DNA of 59,829 nucleotides from Clostridia bacterium (GCA_017399945.1 JAFQAQ010000009.1:1-59829), one strand, 5' to 3'; positions 17,168 to 26,111 are shown, counted from the first letter of the stretch. Program-made: numbers and translations. Notes: generated by a model not told the origin, from the sequence alone.

Positions 17168-17196
17168 GCATTTTATATTTACTAAAAGCATAATTA
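17168..17196 (+). promoter_or_regulatory. SigE-type promoter of yqfCD (predicted)
   Basis: GCATTTT (17168-17174), 14-bp spacer, CATAATTA (17189-17196) matches the mother-cell SigE pattern. yqfCD is SigE-controlled in Bacillus subtilis. Confidence 0.5.
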
Positions 17197-17228
17197 TATT
17201 AGTATATTAAAAGGTTAAACGGTGAACT

Positions 17229-17495
17229 ATGGGTTTTTTAGACGACTTAAAAGACGACCTTAAAGCGCAAGGCTATCCCTTTCCACCAAAATATAGGGTG
17301 TTGCTTTTAGGGGATAACGTGGGTTATTTTGAAAAAATAGTTGGCATTTTGGAGTTTTCCGACCAAAAGATAGTGCTTTCGTTAAAAAAAGGAAGCATTA
17401 CCATTTTGGGACAAGGGCTTTATATCAAAAACTTTTGCGAAGGCGACGTGGTGGTTTTGGGTAAAATTGATTCGGTGGTAAAAGATAGTTTATGA
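17229..17495 (+). CDS. yqfC: Sporulation protein YqfC (YabP/YqfC family)
   Basis: A small beta-rich sporulation protein of 88 aa, the family's normal size. The family pattern is visible in the G-x-L-x-F/Y-SDQKIVLSLKKGSITILGQGLYI region (about residues 42-66). It is translationally coupled to yqfD (4-base overlap), the conserved pair in spore formers. In Bacillus the pair is made in the mother cell and is needed for efficient sporulation; the molecular role is not known. Confidence 0.88.
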   Translation: MGFLDDLKDDLKAQGYPFPPKYRVLLLGDNVGYFEKIVGILEFSDQKIVLSLKKGSITILGQGLYIKNFCEGDVVVLGKIDSVVKDSL

Positions 17496-18517
17496 CCGAA
17501 AAAATTTACGCTAAATACAAGGTTTGCGGTGTTAACCTTTTAAGCCTTATAAATCGCCTTAACAAAAAAGGGATAACCTTACTAAAAATCAAAAAGTTTT
17601 CGGCTAAAAGCATAGGTTTTTGCCTGCCTATAAATCAAACCGAAAAATTTTTTGCAATACTTAACGATTTGTGTTATAATGATATTAACGATAGCCAAAC
17701 TAATCGTATAACCGTTAAAAATCCCAAAAAAAAGGGTAAAAAACCAAAAAGACCTTGCTTTTATCGGCACTCACCCGTTTTTGAAGGTGGTGGATACGTC
17801 GTTTATAAGATAGGCGAAGGTGGACTTTTTTATCCGATAAGGTTTTTACAAAACAACCTTGCCGTTCTTATAGGGGCAATTTTATTTACCTTTGGCGTTT
17901 GGGGTTTTAACGACGTGGTGTTAGACGTTAGGTATTCGGGCACGGCAAGTTGCCTTAAACCACAAGTGCAAACTTATCTATCCCAAAAGGGAGTGGGCAA
18001 GTGGAGCAGATTTTCTAGTTTGGATTTAGATGAACTTGGGGTGGAACTTACTTCGCTTGATAGTAGGATTGCCTTTGCCCAAGCCTATAAACGTGGAAAC
18101 GTGCTTAATATAGAACTCGTTCTATCTAAAACACCGCCTAATAAACTAGACCAGTCGGTTGTTGCTCTTTATTCCGATTGCCAAGGAGTAATAACTGATA
18201 TAAAAGTTTATCGTGGCACGGCAGTTGTGTCGGTGGGCGATAAAGTAAACGCAAGGGATTTACTGGTCGACGGGTATTGCCAAATAAAAGATAATATAAC
18301 GCCTTGCACGGTACTTGCAAGCGTTACTATAAATTGTGATTATATAAAAAGCGTTTGTCTAAACGGTCAATCAGACCAAAGACTTGCAGAACTTTTGGTT
18401 TTGGGCGAGTTGGAAGATAAAAACGTAATAAAAATAACCACGCAAAAAACACCAACCGAAAAGGGTTTTTTATACGTCGTTCACGCCGTGTATTCGGTGA
18501 CGGTAACGGCAGGTTAA
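17492..18517 (+). CDS. yqfD: Sporulation protein YqfD
   Basis: Membrane-anchored mother-cell sporulation protein. An N-terminal cytoplasmic domain of about 120 residues, ending in a Lys/Pro-rich linker, precedes one membrane helix (about residues 122-140). A large extracytoplasmic domain follows, with the family motif GxxxG-x-WSR-like region (VGKWSRFSSLDLDELG). Homologues are about 390-400 aa; this one is 341 aa. It overlaps yqfC by 4 bases. phoH, which normally sits between yqfD and the HD gene, is missing here. Confidence 0.87.
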   Translation: MTEKIYAKYKVCGVNLLSLINRLNKKGITLLKIKKFSAKSIGFCLPINQTEKFFAILNDLCYNDINDSQTNRITVKNPKKKGKKPKRPCFYRHSPVFEGGGYVVYKIGEGGLFYPIRFLQNNLAVLIGAILFTFGVWGFNDVVLDVRYSGTASCLKPQVQTYLSQKGVGKWSRFSSLDLDELGVELTSLDSRIAFAQAYKRGNVLNIELVLSKTPPNKLDQSVVALYSDCQGVITDIKVYRGTAVVSVGDKVNARDLLVDGYCQIKDNITPCTVLASVTINCDYIKSVCLNGQSDQRLAELLVLGELEDKNVIKITTQKTPTEKGFLYVVHAVYSVTVTAG

Positions 18518-18533
18518 CCAAAGGAAATTTTTT

Positions 18534-20027
18534 ATGAAAGAAGCATCTCAAAAGGTAGCAAAATGGAGTAGGAAAGACGTTACGGGCGTAGTTTTAGTAT
18601 ACGTTCTTAACGTTATCGTAATGACTGCGATTTATATTCTATTTGAATATTTTAGTCGTGGTAAAAACTTTGACGCGCTGATTAAATATTTGGCTCAGCC
18701 ACAAACTTTGCTGACTTTTTTCGTTTTGTCTAGCCTTTCTTCCTTGTTTATGCTAGTGTTCTTTTTGATGACCGATAAGGATTTTTTAAGAGAACCCATA
18801 AACTCCGAAATGCTATTTTTAATCATCGAACTATGTTTAGTTATCTGTATTTTATGTTGTGAATACGTTAACTACTATCTATGTCCGTTTGCAGTTGCAG
18901 GGCTTTTAACCTTGTTTTTAACCAACACCAAAAATGCCTTGTTTATCAACATGATTTTTGGTTATATATGGATTGTCTTTTTTACCTTTTTGGGTATGAA
19001 CGACAGGTTTAACGGTCTTGCCGACCAAACGGTTTTATATTACATTATGAACATCGTTGCAGGCACGGTGGCAATTTTGGTTATGGACGGTGTATATTCT
19101 CGCGTTAAGGTGGTTATAAGAAGTCTTTTCGTTTCCTTGCCGTGTTTAGTGGTGGTTGCCTTTTCGCTTTTTGCATACGCTGAATCGGACGTAGTACCCA
19201 GCGTAGTTGCAGCCTTAGTTTCCGGTCCGCTTTCCATTATTTGTTTTACTATACTTTTACCCGTGTTCGAAGGCATATTCAAAAAGGTATCTTGTTTTAA
19301 GTACGCCGAACTTACCGACCACAAGGCAAAGTTTATCAAAAAGATGATAGAACAAGCCCCCGGCACGTTTAACCACGCGGTTATAGTTGCGAACATTGCC
19401 GAAAACTGCGCTACTGCTATCGGTGAAGATTCTATGCTTGCAAGAACTTGCGCTTATTATCACGACGTAGGCAAACTCCGTCGTCCCGAATTCTTTAAGG
19501 AAAACCAAGCAGGTCTTGAAGACCCACACGAAGGGCTTACCCCTGAACTTTCTTCCAACATAATTCGTTCGCACGCGCAAGACGGATACGATTTACTTAT
19601 AAAAAACCGTTTCCCCAAACAAATTGCAGACGCTTGCGCCCAACACCACGGCACGCTGCCCATATACTTTTTCTACGACAAAGCCAAAAAGTTTACCGAC
19701 GGCGAAGTTTCTATCGAACAGTTTTGTTATACGGGACCTAAACCACAATCTAAAATAGCGGCGATTTTAATGATTGCCGATAGTTCGGAGGCCGCTACTA
19801 GAACGCTTGCCGACCGTTCGAGAGAAAAGGTTTCGGAAGTCGTTAGAAACATAGTTAACGAGCGTATGAAACTAGGTCAGTTTGACGAGTGCGAAATTAC
19901 CTTAAAGGAAATCACTCTTATTATAAACGCAGTTATCAACAGTTTGACTGGCGTATATCATCGCAGAGTGGAATATCCAAAAGTTACGCTAGACGGGTTG
20001 TATAAAGACGTGGTTAAGGAAGACTAA
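18534..20027 (+). CDS. Membrane HD-domain phosphodiesterase, PgpH/YqfF-like, shortened
   Basis: Probably hydrolyses cyclic di-AMP at the cytoplasmic face. About seven membrane helices (residues ~18-245) are followed by an HDIG-type HD domain (about 275-440) with NHAVIVANIAE, YYHDVGK and a later SHAQDG metal-binding set. Gene position next to ybeY and era is that of B. subtilis yqfF (pgpH). It is 497 aa against about 710 in PgpH: the large extracytoplasmic 7TMR-HDED sensor domain before the helices is absent. The ATG is preceded by AAGGAAA. ybeY overlaps its stop by one base. Confidence 0.85.
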   Translation: MKEASQKVAKWSRKDVTGVVLVYVLNVIVMTAIYILFEYFSRGKNFDALIKYLAQPQTLLTFFVLSSLSSLFMLVFFLMTDKDFLREPINSEMLFLIIELCLVICILCCEYVNYYLCPFAVAGLLTLFLTNTKNALFINMIFGYIWIVFFTFLGMNDRFNGLADQTVLYYIMNIVAGTVAILVMDGVYSRVKVVIRSLFVSLPCLVVVAFSLFAYAESDVVPSVVAALVSGPLSIICFTILLPVFEGIFKKVSCFKYAELTDHKAKFIKKMIEQAPGTFNHAVIVANIAENCATAIGEDSMLARTCAYYHDVGKLRRPEFFKENQAGLEDPHEGLTPELSSNIIRSHAQDGYDLLIKNRFPKQIADACAQHHGTLPIYFFYDKAKKFTDGEVSIEQFCYTGPKPQSKIAAILMIADSSEAATRTLADRSREKVSEVVRNIVNERMKLGQFDECEITLKEITLIINAVINSLTGVYHRRVEYPKVTLDGLYKDVVKED

Positions 20028-20494
20028 TGGGCAAGTTATATATTGAGTGTTATAACAAGAGAATAGGACTAAAACGTCTTTCGGCGGCGGTTTACGATAC
20101 CCTTTGCCAAACGGACGATATTAAGGTGGAACTAGGATTCGTTTCGGCAGAAGAAATTAAAGAATATAATCGCACCACTCGTGGTGTGGACAAGGTTACC
20201 GACGTGCTTTCTTATCCTTCGCTAGACGGCATTTTGGGTAAGGTACTTAAAGTTAAAGATTATCCGCACGATTTAGACGATGGAAAGATTTTTTTGGGTT
20301 CTATAATTTTGTGTAGTGAAAAAATTCGTGAACAAGCAAAGGAGATTGGGCATAGCCAGCAACAAGAAACCCAATATCTTATCGTTCACGGGCTCATGCA
20401 CCTTTTTGGTTACGACCATATGACCGATGAGGATAAAAAACTTATGAGAGAAAAGGAAAAAATCGCTTTGGCGAAATTAGGTATTACCCAATGA
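20027..20494 (+). CDS. ybeY: Endoribonuclease / rRNA maturation factor YbeY
   Basis: Zn-dependent single-strand endoribonuclease for 16S rRNA 3'-end maturation and ribosome quality control. The signature HGLMHLFGYDH (about residues 125-135) supplies the three zinc-binding histidines. 155 aa is normal. It starts on the last base of the HD gene stop (TAATG) and overlaps era by 4 bases, so the three are coupled. A central insertion with DYPHDLDDGKIFLG precedes the usual LGSIILC strand. Confidence 0.95.
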   Translation: MGKLYIECYNKRIGLKRLSAAVYDTLCQTDDIKVELGFVSAEEIKEYNRTTRGVDKVTDVLSYPSLDGILGKVLKVKDYPHDLDDGKIFLGSIILCSEKIREQAKEIGHSQQQETQYLIVHGLMHLFGYDHMTDEDKKLMREKEKIALAKLGITQ

Positions 20495-21366
20495 AAAGTG
20501 GATACGTTGCAGTTATAGGTAGGGCAAACGCAGGCAAAAGCACCTTGGTTAACAGACTAGTTGGCGAAAAGGTTGCTATCGTTTCCCCAAAACCTCAAAC
20601 TACTAGGGATAGAATTACCGGCGTGCTAACCACCGAAGATTATCAAATAGCTTTCGTAGACACTCCGGGGCTTTATAAAGCCGACAATATGCTTAACTCG
20701 GTTATGCAAAGGGCAGTTGAGGACGCGGTTAGCGACGTGGACGCAATTTTGTTCGTTCTCGACGCGCACGACGGCGTTTCGGAAAAGGATAAAAGCATAC
20801 TTAAAAAATATATTGATTTAAATATGCCCATAGTCGTGGCGCTTACTAAAATCGATATTATGCCGGAAAGTTTACTTATAAGCGAACTTAACGATTTAGC
20901 GAACGAAAAGGTGGATATAGTTCCCGTTTCGGCACGCAAGAACCGTAATATAAAAGAACTCGTAAAGGTTATTTTATCCAAACTTCCAGACGGGGAAAAA
21001 CTTTTTGATTTCGATATAATATCCGACCGTTCGGAAAAGTTTATGATAGGCGAAATTATAAGAGAAAAAATCCTTTGCGATTTTGAAAAGGAAATTCCAC
21101 ACGGCGTTGCAGTTATTATAAACCAATTTGACAATAAGGGGAAAACTGCCGTAATCAGCGCCGATATTATTTGCGAAAAACCTAACCACAAAGCTATTTT
21201 AATAGGAAAAGGTGGTTCGGCAATCAAAAAAGTTTCCGAAAGCGCGCGTATAGAAATGGAAAAATTCCTTGATAAAAAGGTGTTTTTAACCACTTACGTA
21301 AAAGTTAAGGAAGATTGGCGTAATTCAGCGTTTTTGCTTAAAGAACACGGCTACGGCGAAAGATAA
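20491..21366 (+). CDS. era: GTPase Era
   Basis: Essential GTPase that binds the 3' end of 16S rRNA and helps 30S assembly. G1 is GRANAGKST (about residues 10-18), switch/G2 region SPKPQTTRDRI, G3 DTPGL, G4 TKID. The C-terminal KH domain is seen around HKAILIGKGGSAIKKVSESAR (about 231-251, GxxG = GKGG). 291 aa is typical. It overlaps ybeY by 4 bases, and yqzL and recO follow, the common Firmicutes order. Confidence 0.97.
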   Translation: MKSGYVAVIGRANAGKSTLVNRLVGEKVAIVSPKPQTTRDRITGVLTTEDYQIAFVDTPGLYKADNMLNSVMQRAVEDAVSDVDAILFVLDAHDGVSEKDKSILKKYIDLNMPIVVALTKIDIMPESLLISELNDLANEKVDIVPVSARKNRNIKELVKVILSKLPDGEKLFDFDIISDRSEKFMIGEIIREKILCDFEKEIPHGVAVIINQFDNKGKTAVISADIICEKPNHKAILIGKGGSAIKKVSESARIEMEKFLDKKVFLTTYVKVKEDWRNSAFLLKEHGYGER

Positions 21367-21374
21367 TTTTTAAG

Positions 21375-21403
21375 GTATAAAAACTTTTTTTCTTCGCACA
21401 CTC
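21375..21403 (+). promoter_or_regulatory. Forespore-type promoter upstream of yqzL (predicted)
   Basis: GTATA (21375-21379), 17-bp spacer, CACACTC (21397-21403). The -10 is only a partial match to CATAMTA, but the -35 and spacer resemble the sites before sigG and the 41732 gene. Confidence 0.35.
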
Positions 21404-21419
21404 TAAATATGGAGGGCGT

Positions 21420-21542
21420 ATGAAAAAAGACGAGTTCGACTATTCGCACCCCGCCGACTCGGCGTGGAAAATGTTTGAAAAAACTGGCGAAGTAGAATAT
21501 TACTTATTATATAAACGGCTTGTTGAAAGTCGAGAGGACTAA
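21420..21542 (+). CDS. YqzL-like small protein, 40 aa
   Basis: A short frame between era and recO, the usual site of yqzL. The motif AWKMFEKTGEVEYYLLYK matches what I recall of the YqzL family core (W-K-x-F-E-K-T-G-x-x-x-x-Y-L-L-Y-K). GGAGGG precedes the ATG by 3-4 bp. The recO start follows 3 bases after its stop. Function unknown. A GTATA-type forespore promoter may drive it. Confidence 0.8.
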   Translation: MKKDEFDYSHPADSAWKMFEKTGEVEYYLLYKRLVESRED

Positions 21543-21545
21543 TTG

Positions 21546-22262
21546 ATGGAAGAAAAGGTTAGTGGAATAGTCGTTGGTGGTGTAAACTACGGCGAAAACG
21601 ACAAAATACTCAGCGTGTTCACCTTGGAACAGGGGGTAGTTTCCGCTAAAATAAAAGGCGTAAAAAAGGCGGGCGCGAAACTGAAATTCGTTGCCGAGCC
21701 TTTTTGTTTTGCCCAAATTATCTTTTCCAAAACGGGTAAAATGCGCACGGTTATAAACGCAAGTTTAATTGATAGTTTTTATCCCTTGCGCACCGATCTT
21801 ACTAGATATTTTTGTGGTGGAACGGTGGTTGAATACGTTAAAAAATTCGTTAAAGAAAGCATTTTGAGCCCAGACCTATTTATACTTACTGCAAACACCC
21901 TAAAACAACTTGCTTACGGCGACCTTGCTCCCGAAGGTGTTTTGGTGGATTTTTTAATTAAAGCGCTAGCCTTTTCGGGATACGCGCTTAAATCAGACGG
22001 TTGTTTTACTTGCAACAAACCTATCCCAGACAGAGTGTATTTCGATTACGTTTACGGTGGATTTTTTTGCGAAGATTGCAAAACCCAAGATTGCAGGGAA
22101 ATTAATCCCGATACCTATCTTACTATACAAGAATGTGAAAAGGGCAATATCCCAAACTCCCTTTCGGCAGTAAAACCTTTAAGACTTTTAGATTATTATA
22201 TGAAAGCAAAAGCCGACGTAAACTTAAAATCACTAGGCGAACTTTTGGCTATGTCAAAATGA
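21546..22262 (+). CDS. recO: DNA repair protein RecO
   Basis: Recombination mediator that helps load RecA on SSB-coated gaps within the RecFOR pathway. An N-terminal OB fold (about residues 1-75) and a helical domain carry a four-Cys zinc site (CFTCNKP ... CEDC, about 155-182). 238 aa is normal. The ATG at 21546 is chosen over an in-frame TTG at 21543 because GAGAGG is correctly spaced. It follows yqzL by 3 bases. Confidence 0.93.
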   Translation: MEEKVSGIVVGGVNYGENDKILSVFTLEQGVVSAKIKGVKKAGAKLKFVAEPFCFAQIIFSKTGKMRTVINASLIDSFYPLRTDLTRYFCGGTVVEYVKKFVKESILSPDLFILTANTLKQLAYGDLAPEGVLVDFLIKALAFSGYALKSDGCFTCNKPIPDRVYFDYVYGGFFCEDCKTQDCREINPDTYLTIQECEKGNIPNSLSAVKPLRLLDYYMKAKADVNLKSLGELLAMSK

Positions 22263-22307
22263 TATATCTAAAATGTCAATAATTTATAAAAATATTAGCG
22301 CTAGTAC

Positions 22308-22336
22308 TTGATAAATCGTAGTAAATAGTGTATCAT
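22308..22336 (+). promoter_or_regulatory. ppdK promoter
   Basis: TTGATA (22308-22313), 17-bp spacer, TATCAT (22331-22336). Confidence 0.8.
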
Positions 22337-22390
22337 ATATTGGCAAAAAACGTTAATACGTTAAAAATAACGCAATTTTAAGGAGAAAAT

Positions 22391-25030
22391 ATGAAGTTTG
22401 TTTATTTGTTCAGCGAAGGCGACGCTTCCATGAGAGAACTTCTCGGTGGTAAGGGCGCAAACCTTGCGGAAATGACCAAAATTGGTCTTCCCGTTCCACA
22501 AGGCTTTACTATTTCCACTCAGGCTTGTACTCAGTACTACGAAGACGGAAGGACAATCAATCCCCAAATCGAAGCCGAAATCATGGAAAACATTGAAAAG
22601 TTAGAAGCTATTACCGGCAAAAAGTTCGGCGACAAGGAAAACCCATTGTTAGTTTCCGTTCGTTCGGGCGCTAGGGCTTCTATGCCCGGTATGATGGATA
22701 CCATTTTGAACTTAGGTCTTAACGAAGAAGTAGTTGAAGTTCTTGCTAAAAAATCTGGAAACGCTAGATGGGCTTACGACTGTTACAGAAGATTTATTCA
22801 AATGTATTCGGACGTTGTTATGGAAGTTGGTAAAAAGTATTTTGAAGAACTTATTACCAAAATGAAAGAAGAAAAGGGCGTTGAATACGACGTTGACCTT
22901 ACCGCGGACGATTTAAAAGAACTTGCAAACCAATTCAAGGGCGAATATAAAAAGGCGCTCGGCAAAGACTTCCCGTCCGATCCAAAAGAACAACTCTTTG
23001 GCGCTATCAAAGCAGTTTTCCGTTCTTGGGACAATCCTAGGGCAAATATTTATCGTATGGACCACGATATTCCATATTCTTGGGGTACTGCGGTTAACGT
23101 TCAAATGATGGCTTTCGGTAACATGGGCGACGATTGTGGTACGGGCGTTGCGTTTACTCGTAACCCTGCAACCGGCGAAAAAGGTCTTATGGGCGAATTC
23201 TTAATGAACGCGCAAGGCGAAGACGTTGTTGCAGGTATCAGAACACCAATGCCTATTTCTAAAATGGCAGAAGTTTTACCAGACGTTTACACCCAATTCC
23301 TTAAAATTTGCGATATTTTGGAAGATCATTATAGAGATATGCAAGATATGGAGTTTACTATCGAACAAGGCAAACTCTTTATGCTTCAAACCCGTAACGG
23401 CAAGCGTACTGCTGCCGCTGCAATTAGAATCGCTTGCGACCTTATCGACGAAGGTATGATAGACGAAAAAGCGGCTCTATTACAAATCGACGCTAAGTCG
23501 TTAGATATGCTTTTACACCCCACTTTCGACGTTGCTGCTCTTAAAGACGCAGACAAACAAAACGTTGTTGGAAAGGGTATTGCCGCTTCCCCAGGCGCTG
23601 CTGCTGGTACTATCGTATTTACCCCTGAAGACGCAGTTGAACTTGGCAAACAAGGCAAAAAGGTTATTCTAGTAAGACTTGAAACTTCCCCAGAAGATAT
23701 CGAAGGTATGAAATACTCTCAAGGTATTTTGACCGTTCGTGGTGGACAAACTTCTCACGCAGCCGTTGTTGCAAGAGGTATGGGTACTTGTTGCGTTTCC
23801 GGTTGTGGCGATATCAAAATGCACGAAGAAGAAAAGTATTTTGAACTTGCAGGCAAAATCTTCCGTGAAGGCGACGAACTTTCTTTGGACGGCTCTACCG
23901 GTAAGATTTACGATATAGCAATCAAAACCGTTCCTGCCGATCCTAACAGTGGTTACTTTGGAAGAATTATGCGTCTTGCAGATAAATACAAGGCACTTGG
24001 CGTAAGAACTAACGCCGATTCCCCAGAAGACGCTAAACGTGCAGCTGAACTAGGTGCTCAAGGTATCGGTCTTTGCCGTACCGAGCATATGTTCTTCGGG
24101 CCAGGCAGAATAGAAAAATTCCGTGAAATGATTTGTTCTGAAACGGTTGAAGAAAGAAAGGCTGCCTTAGATAAACTTGAACCTATGCAACAAGCAGACT
24201 TTGAAGGCTTGATGGAAGCACTTAAAGGTATGCCCGTTACTATAAGATTCCTAGATCCACCTCTACACGAATTCGTTCCTACCGAAGAGGCTGATATTAA
24301 AGCGCTTGCAGACGCGCAAGGCAAAACCGTAAAGGAAATCAAGGAAATTTGCGATTCCTTACACGAATTCAACCCAATGATGGGACACCGTGGTTGCCGT
24401 TTGGCAGTTACTTATCCGGAAATTGCCGAAATGCAAACCAAGGCTATCATAAAGGCTGCTATCGCAGTTGCTAAACGTCACCCCGATTGGAAGGTAGTTC
24501 CCGAAATTATGATTCCTTTAACGGGTGAAGTTAAAGAACTTGCTTACTGCAAAAAGACGGTAGTTGCCGTTGCTGATAGTTTAATTAAGCAAGCAGGGGT
24601 GCAAATTGATTACCAAGTTGGTACTATGATTGAAATCCCAAGAGCAGCTCTTACCGCAGACGAAATCGCAAAAGAAGCTGAATTTTTCTGTTTCGGTACT
24701 AACGACTTAACCCAAATGACCTTTGGTTTCAGCCGTGACGACGCAGGTAAGTTCTTACCTTCTTACTACGCAGCAAAGATTTACGAATCCGATCCGTTTG
24801 CTAGACTAGACACCACTGGTGTTGGCAAACTTATGAACATGGCAGTTAAGATGGGGCACGAAACCAGAAAAGACATCCACTGTGGTATCTGTGGCGAACA
24901 CGGTGGCGACCCTTCTTCGGTTGAATTCTGCCACTCTATCGGTTTAGACTACGTTTCTTGCTCTCCATTTAGAGTACCTATCGCACGTCTTGCCGCCGCA
25001 CAAGCTAATATCAAAAACCCAAGAAACTAG
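22391..25030 (+). CDS. ppdK: Pyruvate, phosphate dikinase
   Basis: Interconverts pyruvate + ATP + Pi and PEP + AMP + PPi; in anaerobes it often works as a PPi-saving glycolytic or gluconeogenic enzyme. Full-length 879 aa with the N-terminal ATP-grasp domain (GGKGANLAEM at about 18-27), the central phospho-His domain GGQTSHAAVV (His456), and the C-terminal PEP/pyruvate TIM barrel with the catalytic Cys in HCGICGEHGGDP (about C834). AGGAG precedes the ATG by 7 bp. It follows recO, as in many Clostridia. Its last codons and terminator are duplicated about 1.1 kb downstream. Confidence 0.98.
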   Translation: MKFVYLFSEGDASMRELLGGKGANLAEMTKIGLPVPQGFTISTQACTQYYEDGRTINPQIEAEIMENIEKLEAITGKKFGDKENPLLVSVRSGARASMPGMMDTILNLGLNEEVVEVLAKKSGNARWAYDCYRRFIQMYSDVVMEVGKKYFEELITKMKEEKGVEYDVDLTADDLKELANQFKGEYKKALGKDFPSDPKEQLFGAIKAVFRSWDNPRANIYRMDHDIPYSWGTAVNVQMMAFGNMGDDCGTGVAFTRNPATGEKGLMGEFLMNAQGEDVVAGIRTPMPISKMAEVLPDVYTQFLKICDILEDHYRDMQDMEFTIEQGKLFMLQTRNGKRTAAAAIRIACDLIDEGMIDEKAALLQIDAKSLDMLLHPTFDVAALKDADKQNVVGKGIAASPGAAAGTIVFTPEDAVELGKQGKKVILVRLETSPEDIEGMKYSQGILTVRGGQTSHAAVVARGMGTCCVSGCGDIKMHEEEKYFELAGKIFREGDELSLDGSTGKIYDIAIKTVPADPNSGYFGRIMRLADKYKALGVRTNADSPEDAKRAAELGAQGIGLCRTEHMFFGPGRIEKFREMICSETVEERKAALDKLEPMQQADFEGLMEALKGMPVTIRFLDPPLHEFVPTEEADIKALADAQGKTVKEIKEICDSLHEFNPMMGHRGCRLAVTYPEIAEMQTKAIIKAAIAVAKRHPDWKVVPEIMIPLTGEVKELAYCKKTVVAVADSLIKQAGVQIDYQVGTMIEIPRAALTADEIAKEAEFFCFGTNDLTQMTFGFSRDDAGKFLPSYYAAKIYESDPFARLDTTGVGKLMNMAVKMGHETRKDIHCGICGEHGGDPSSVEFCHSIGLDYVSCSPFRVPIARLAAAQANIKNPRN

Positions 25031-25110
25031 TTTATAGTTAAAATTAAAGCAAAATTAAAGTAGTCGCTTTTAAGTGACTACTTTTTTCTCTTAAAAATCT
25101 CTTGCAAATT
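25022..25110 (+). repeat. Direct repeat copy A (ppdK tail and terminator)
   Basis: About 89 bases covering the last ppdK codons, the stop and the terminator hairpin. They are repeated at 26112-26204. In the first ~66 bases there are about three mismatches and two single-base indels. Confidence 0.85.
25059..25087 (+). terminator. ppdK terminator
   Basis: An AGTAGTC/GACTACT stem is followed by six T. Confidence 0.9.
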
Positions 25111-25143
25111 TAAAATAAAAATTCAAAACGGCTTTTTATATGT

Positions 25144-25587
25144 TTATTTTGCAATGTTTATAATACGTTTCTTTTTCCGTTTTGCATATTCTAAAGTTTT
25201 AGCAGCTCCACCCCAAGAAGACATAACGTAGGCAATAACTAAATCAGCTTCATTAACCATCCACTCATTTCTTTTTAAGATTGCAAACTTACGTGGAACA
25301 CTTTCAAGTGGAGGGAATATAACGTCGTCATAATGATATTTAGCGAACTCTAATTTAGAATAATTCTTATCAAGATAAGGCGTGATAAATATAAGTTCAA
25401 TATCTGGAAAATCATTTTTCAAATCTTTTAACGTGCGCAAGCACAAGCCATCAAAATCACCATACCCACCTAAGTAAAACTTACAGGTGGGATTTTTTAT
25501 TATCTCGCCAACGAGAATATTTTTAAGTTGTTTCTTTATGTCGTCGTTAAACAAACAGTTAGAATGTCCAAAAAAGGTAATTATCAT
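25144..25587 (-). CDS. SLOG-like Rossmann-fold protein, 147 aa
   Basis: Small cytoplasmic protein, no signal peptide. It begins ITFFGHSNCLF, contains LGGYGDFDGLCLRTL (about residues 39-53) and ends SSWGGAAKTLEYAKRKKK (about 122-139). This combination of an N-terminal F-x-GH, a central GG-GxFD and a C-terminal GGA-K-T motif is typical of the short SLOG-superfamily (DprA/LOG-like) nucleotide-binding proteins often left hypothetical in Clostridia. The ligand is unknown. GGAGG lies 6 bp upstream. It is divergent from an XRE regulator with several shared dyads, and both sit in a cassette bounded by direct repeats of the ppdK terminator. Confidence 0.75.
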   Translation of the reverse strand: MIITFFGHSNCLFNDDIKKQLKNILVGEIIKNPTCKFYLGGYGDFDGLCLRTLKDLKNDFPDIELIFITPYLDKNYSKLEFAKYHYDDVIFPPLESVPRKFAILKRNEWMVNEADLVIAYVMSSWGGAAKTLEYAKRKKKRIINIAK

Positions 25588-25610
25588 TAGAAACCTCCGC
25601 TTATAAAATA

Positions 25611-25713
25611 GTTTATCACAATGAACTATGCGTTGAAAAGCGTTCAGTGCAATAAACTAAAAATTAAATTGCACAAACTATAATTATTGCAATGAACGTT
25701 TATTGTGATAAAC
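25611..25713. promoter_or_regulatory. Array of 16-bp dyads between the SLOG gene and its regulator
   Basis: Three related dyads of the form GTTYA-N6-TRAAC: 25611-25626, 25642-25657, 25698-25713. The last is a clean GTTTAT-TGTG-ATAAAC palindrome next to the regulator's RBS. They are probably operators for the XRE protein. Confidence 0.7.
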
Positions 25714-25727
25714 TCAAGGAGGCAACT

Positions 25728-25961
25728 ATGAAATTATCTGATGCAGTAGGTAAAAGGGTAGAGAATTTACTTGCAGAACGTAATATGACTCAATATCAAC
25801 TTTATAAAAATGGTGGAATTCCTCGTTCTACTATTTCCGTTACGGTAGACGGGAAGTATAAAACTGTTAAATTGGATACGATATATCAAATTGTTGCAAC
25901 GTTAGGTATTACGCTTAAAGACTTTTTTGATGATGAGTTGTTTGATGAAATAGGCGATTAA
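25728..25961 (+). CDS. XRE-family regulator, 77 aa
   Basis: Single Cro/CI-type HTH domain (about residues 4-62), with RNMTQYQLYKNGGIPRSTIS as the HTH core and TLGITLKDFFDDELF as the typical C-terminal end. The start at 25728 is set by AAGGAGG 7 bp upstream; an in-frame ATG at 25692 lies inside the operator region and is rejected. Divergent from the SLOG-like gene, with dyads between them, so it probably represses both. A terminator follows. Confidence 0.85.
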   Translation: MKLSDAVGKRVENLLAERNMTQYQLYKNGGIPRSTISVTVDGKYKTVKLDTIYQIVATLGITLKDFFDDELFDEIGD

Positions 25962-26005
25962 TTGTTGCTAAGGTTTTTAATTATTATAATTTTTTAAAAA
26001 TAGGT

Positions 26006-26036
26006 CGGTGGTTCTTACCACCGATTTTTCTTTTTA
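26006..26036 (+). terminator. Terminator after the XRE regulator
   Basis: A CGGTGGT/ACCACCG stem is followed by T-rich sequence. Confidence 0.85.
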
Positions 26037-26043
26037 ACTAAAC

Positions 26044-26079
26044 ACGCACAAAACACTTAAATCTATCAGTGTTTTGCGT
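26044..26079. repeat. Long inverted repeat near the right end of the cassette
   Basis: A 12-bp stem with one bulge (26044-26057 with 26068-26079) and no T-run. Purpose unknown; it could be an element end or an RNA hairpin. Confidence 0.5.
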
Positions 26080-26111
26080 AAAAACAGTTAAAATCCATGT
26101 TTTTTATACCT

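Noticed and set aside
20673-21293. 206-aa minus-strand frame
   Set aside because: It is a shadow antisense to era, with Ser/Ile/Phe-biased composition and no RBS.
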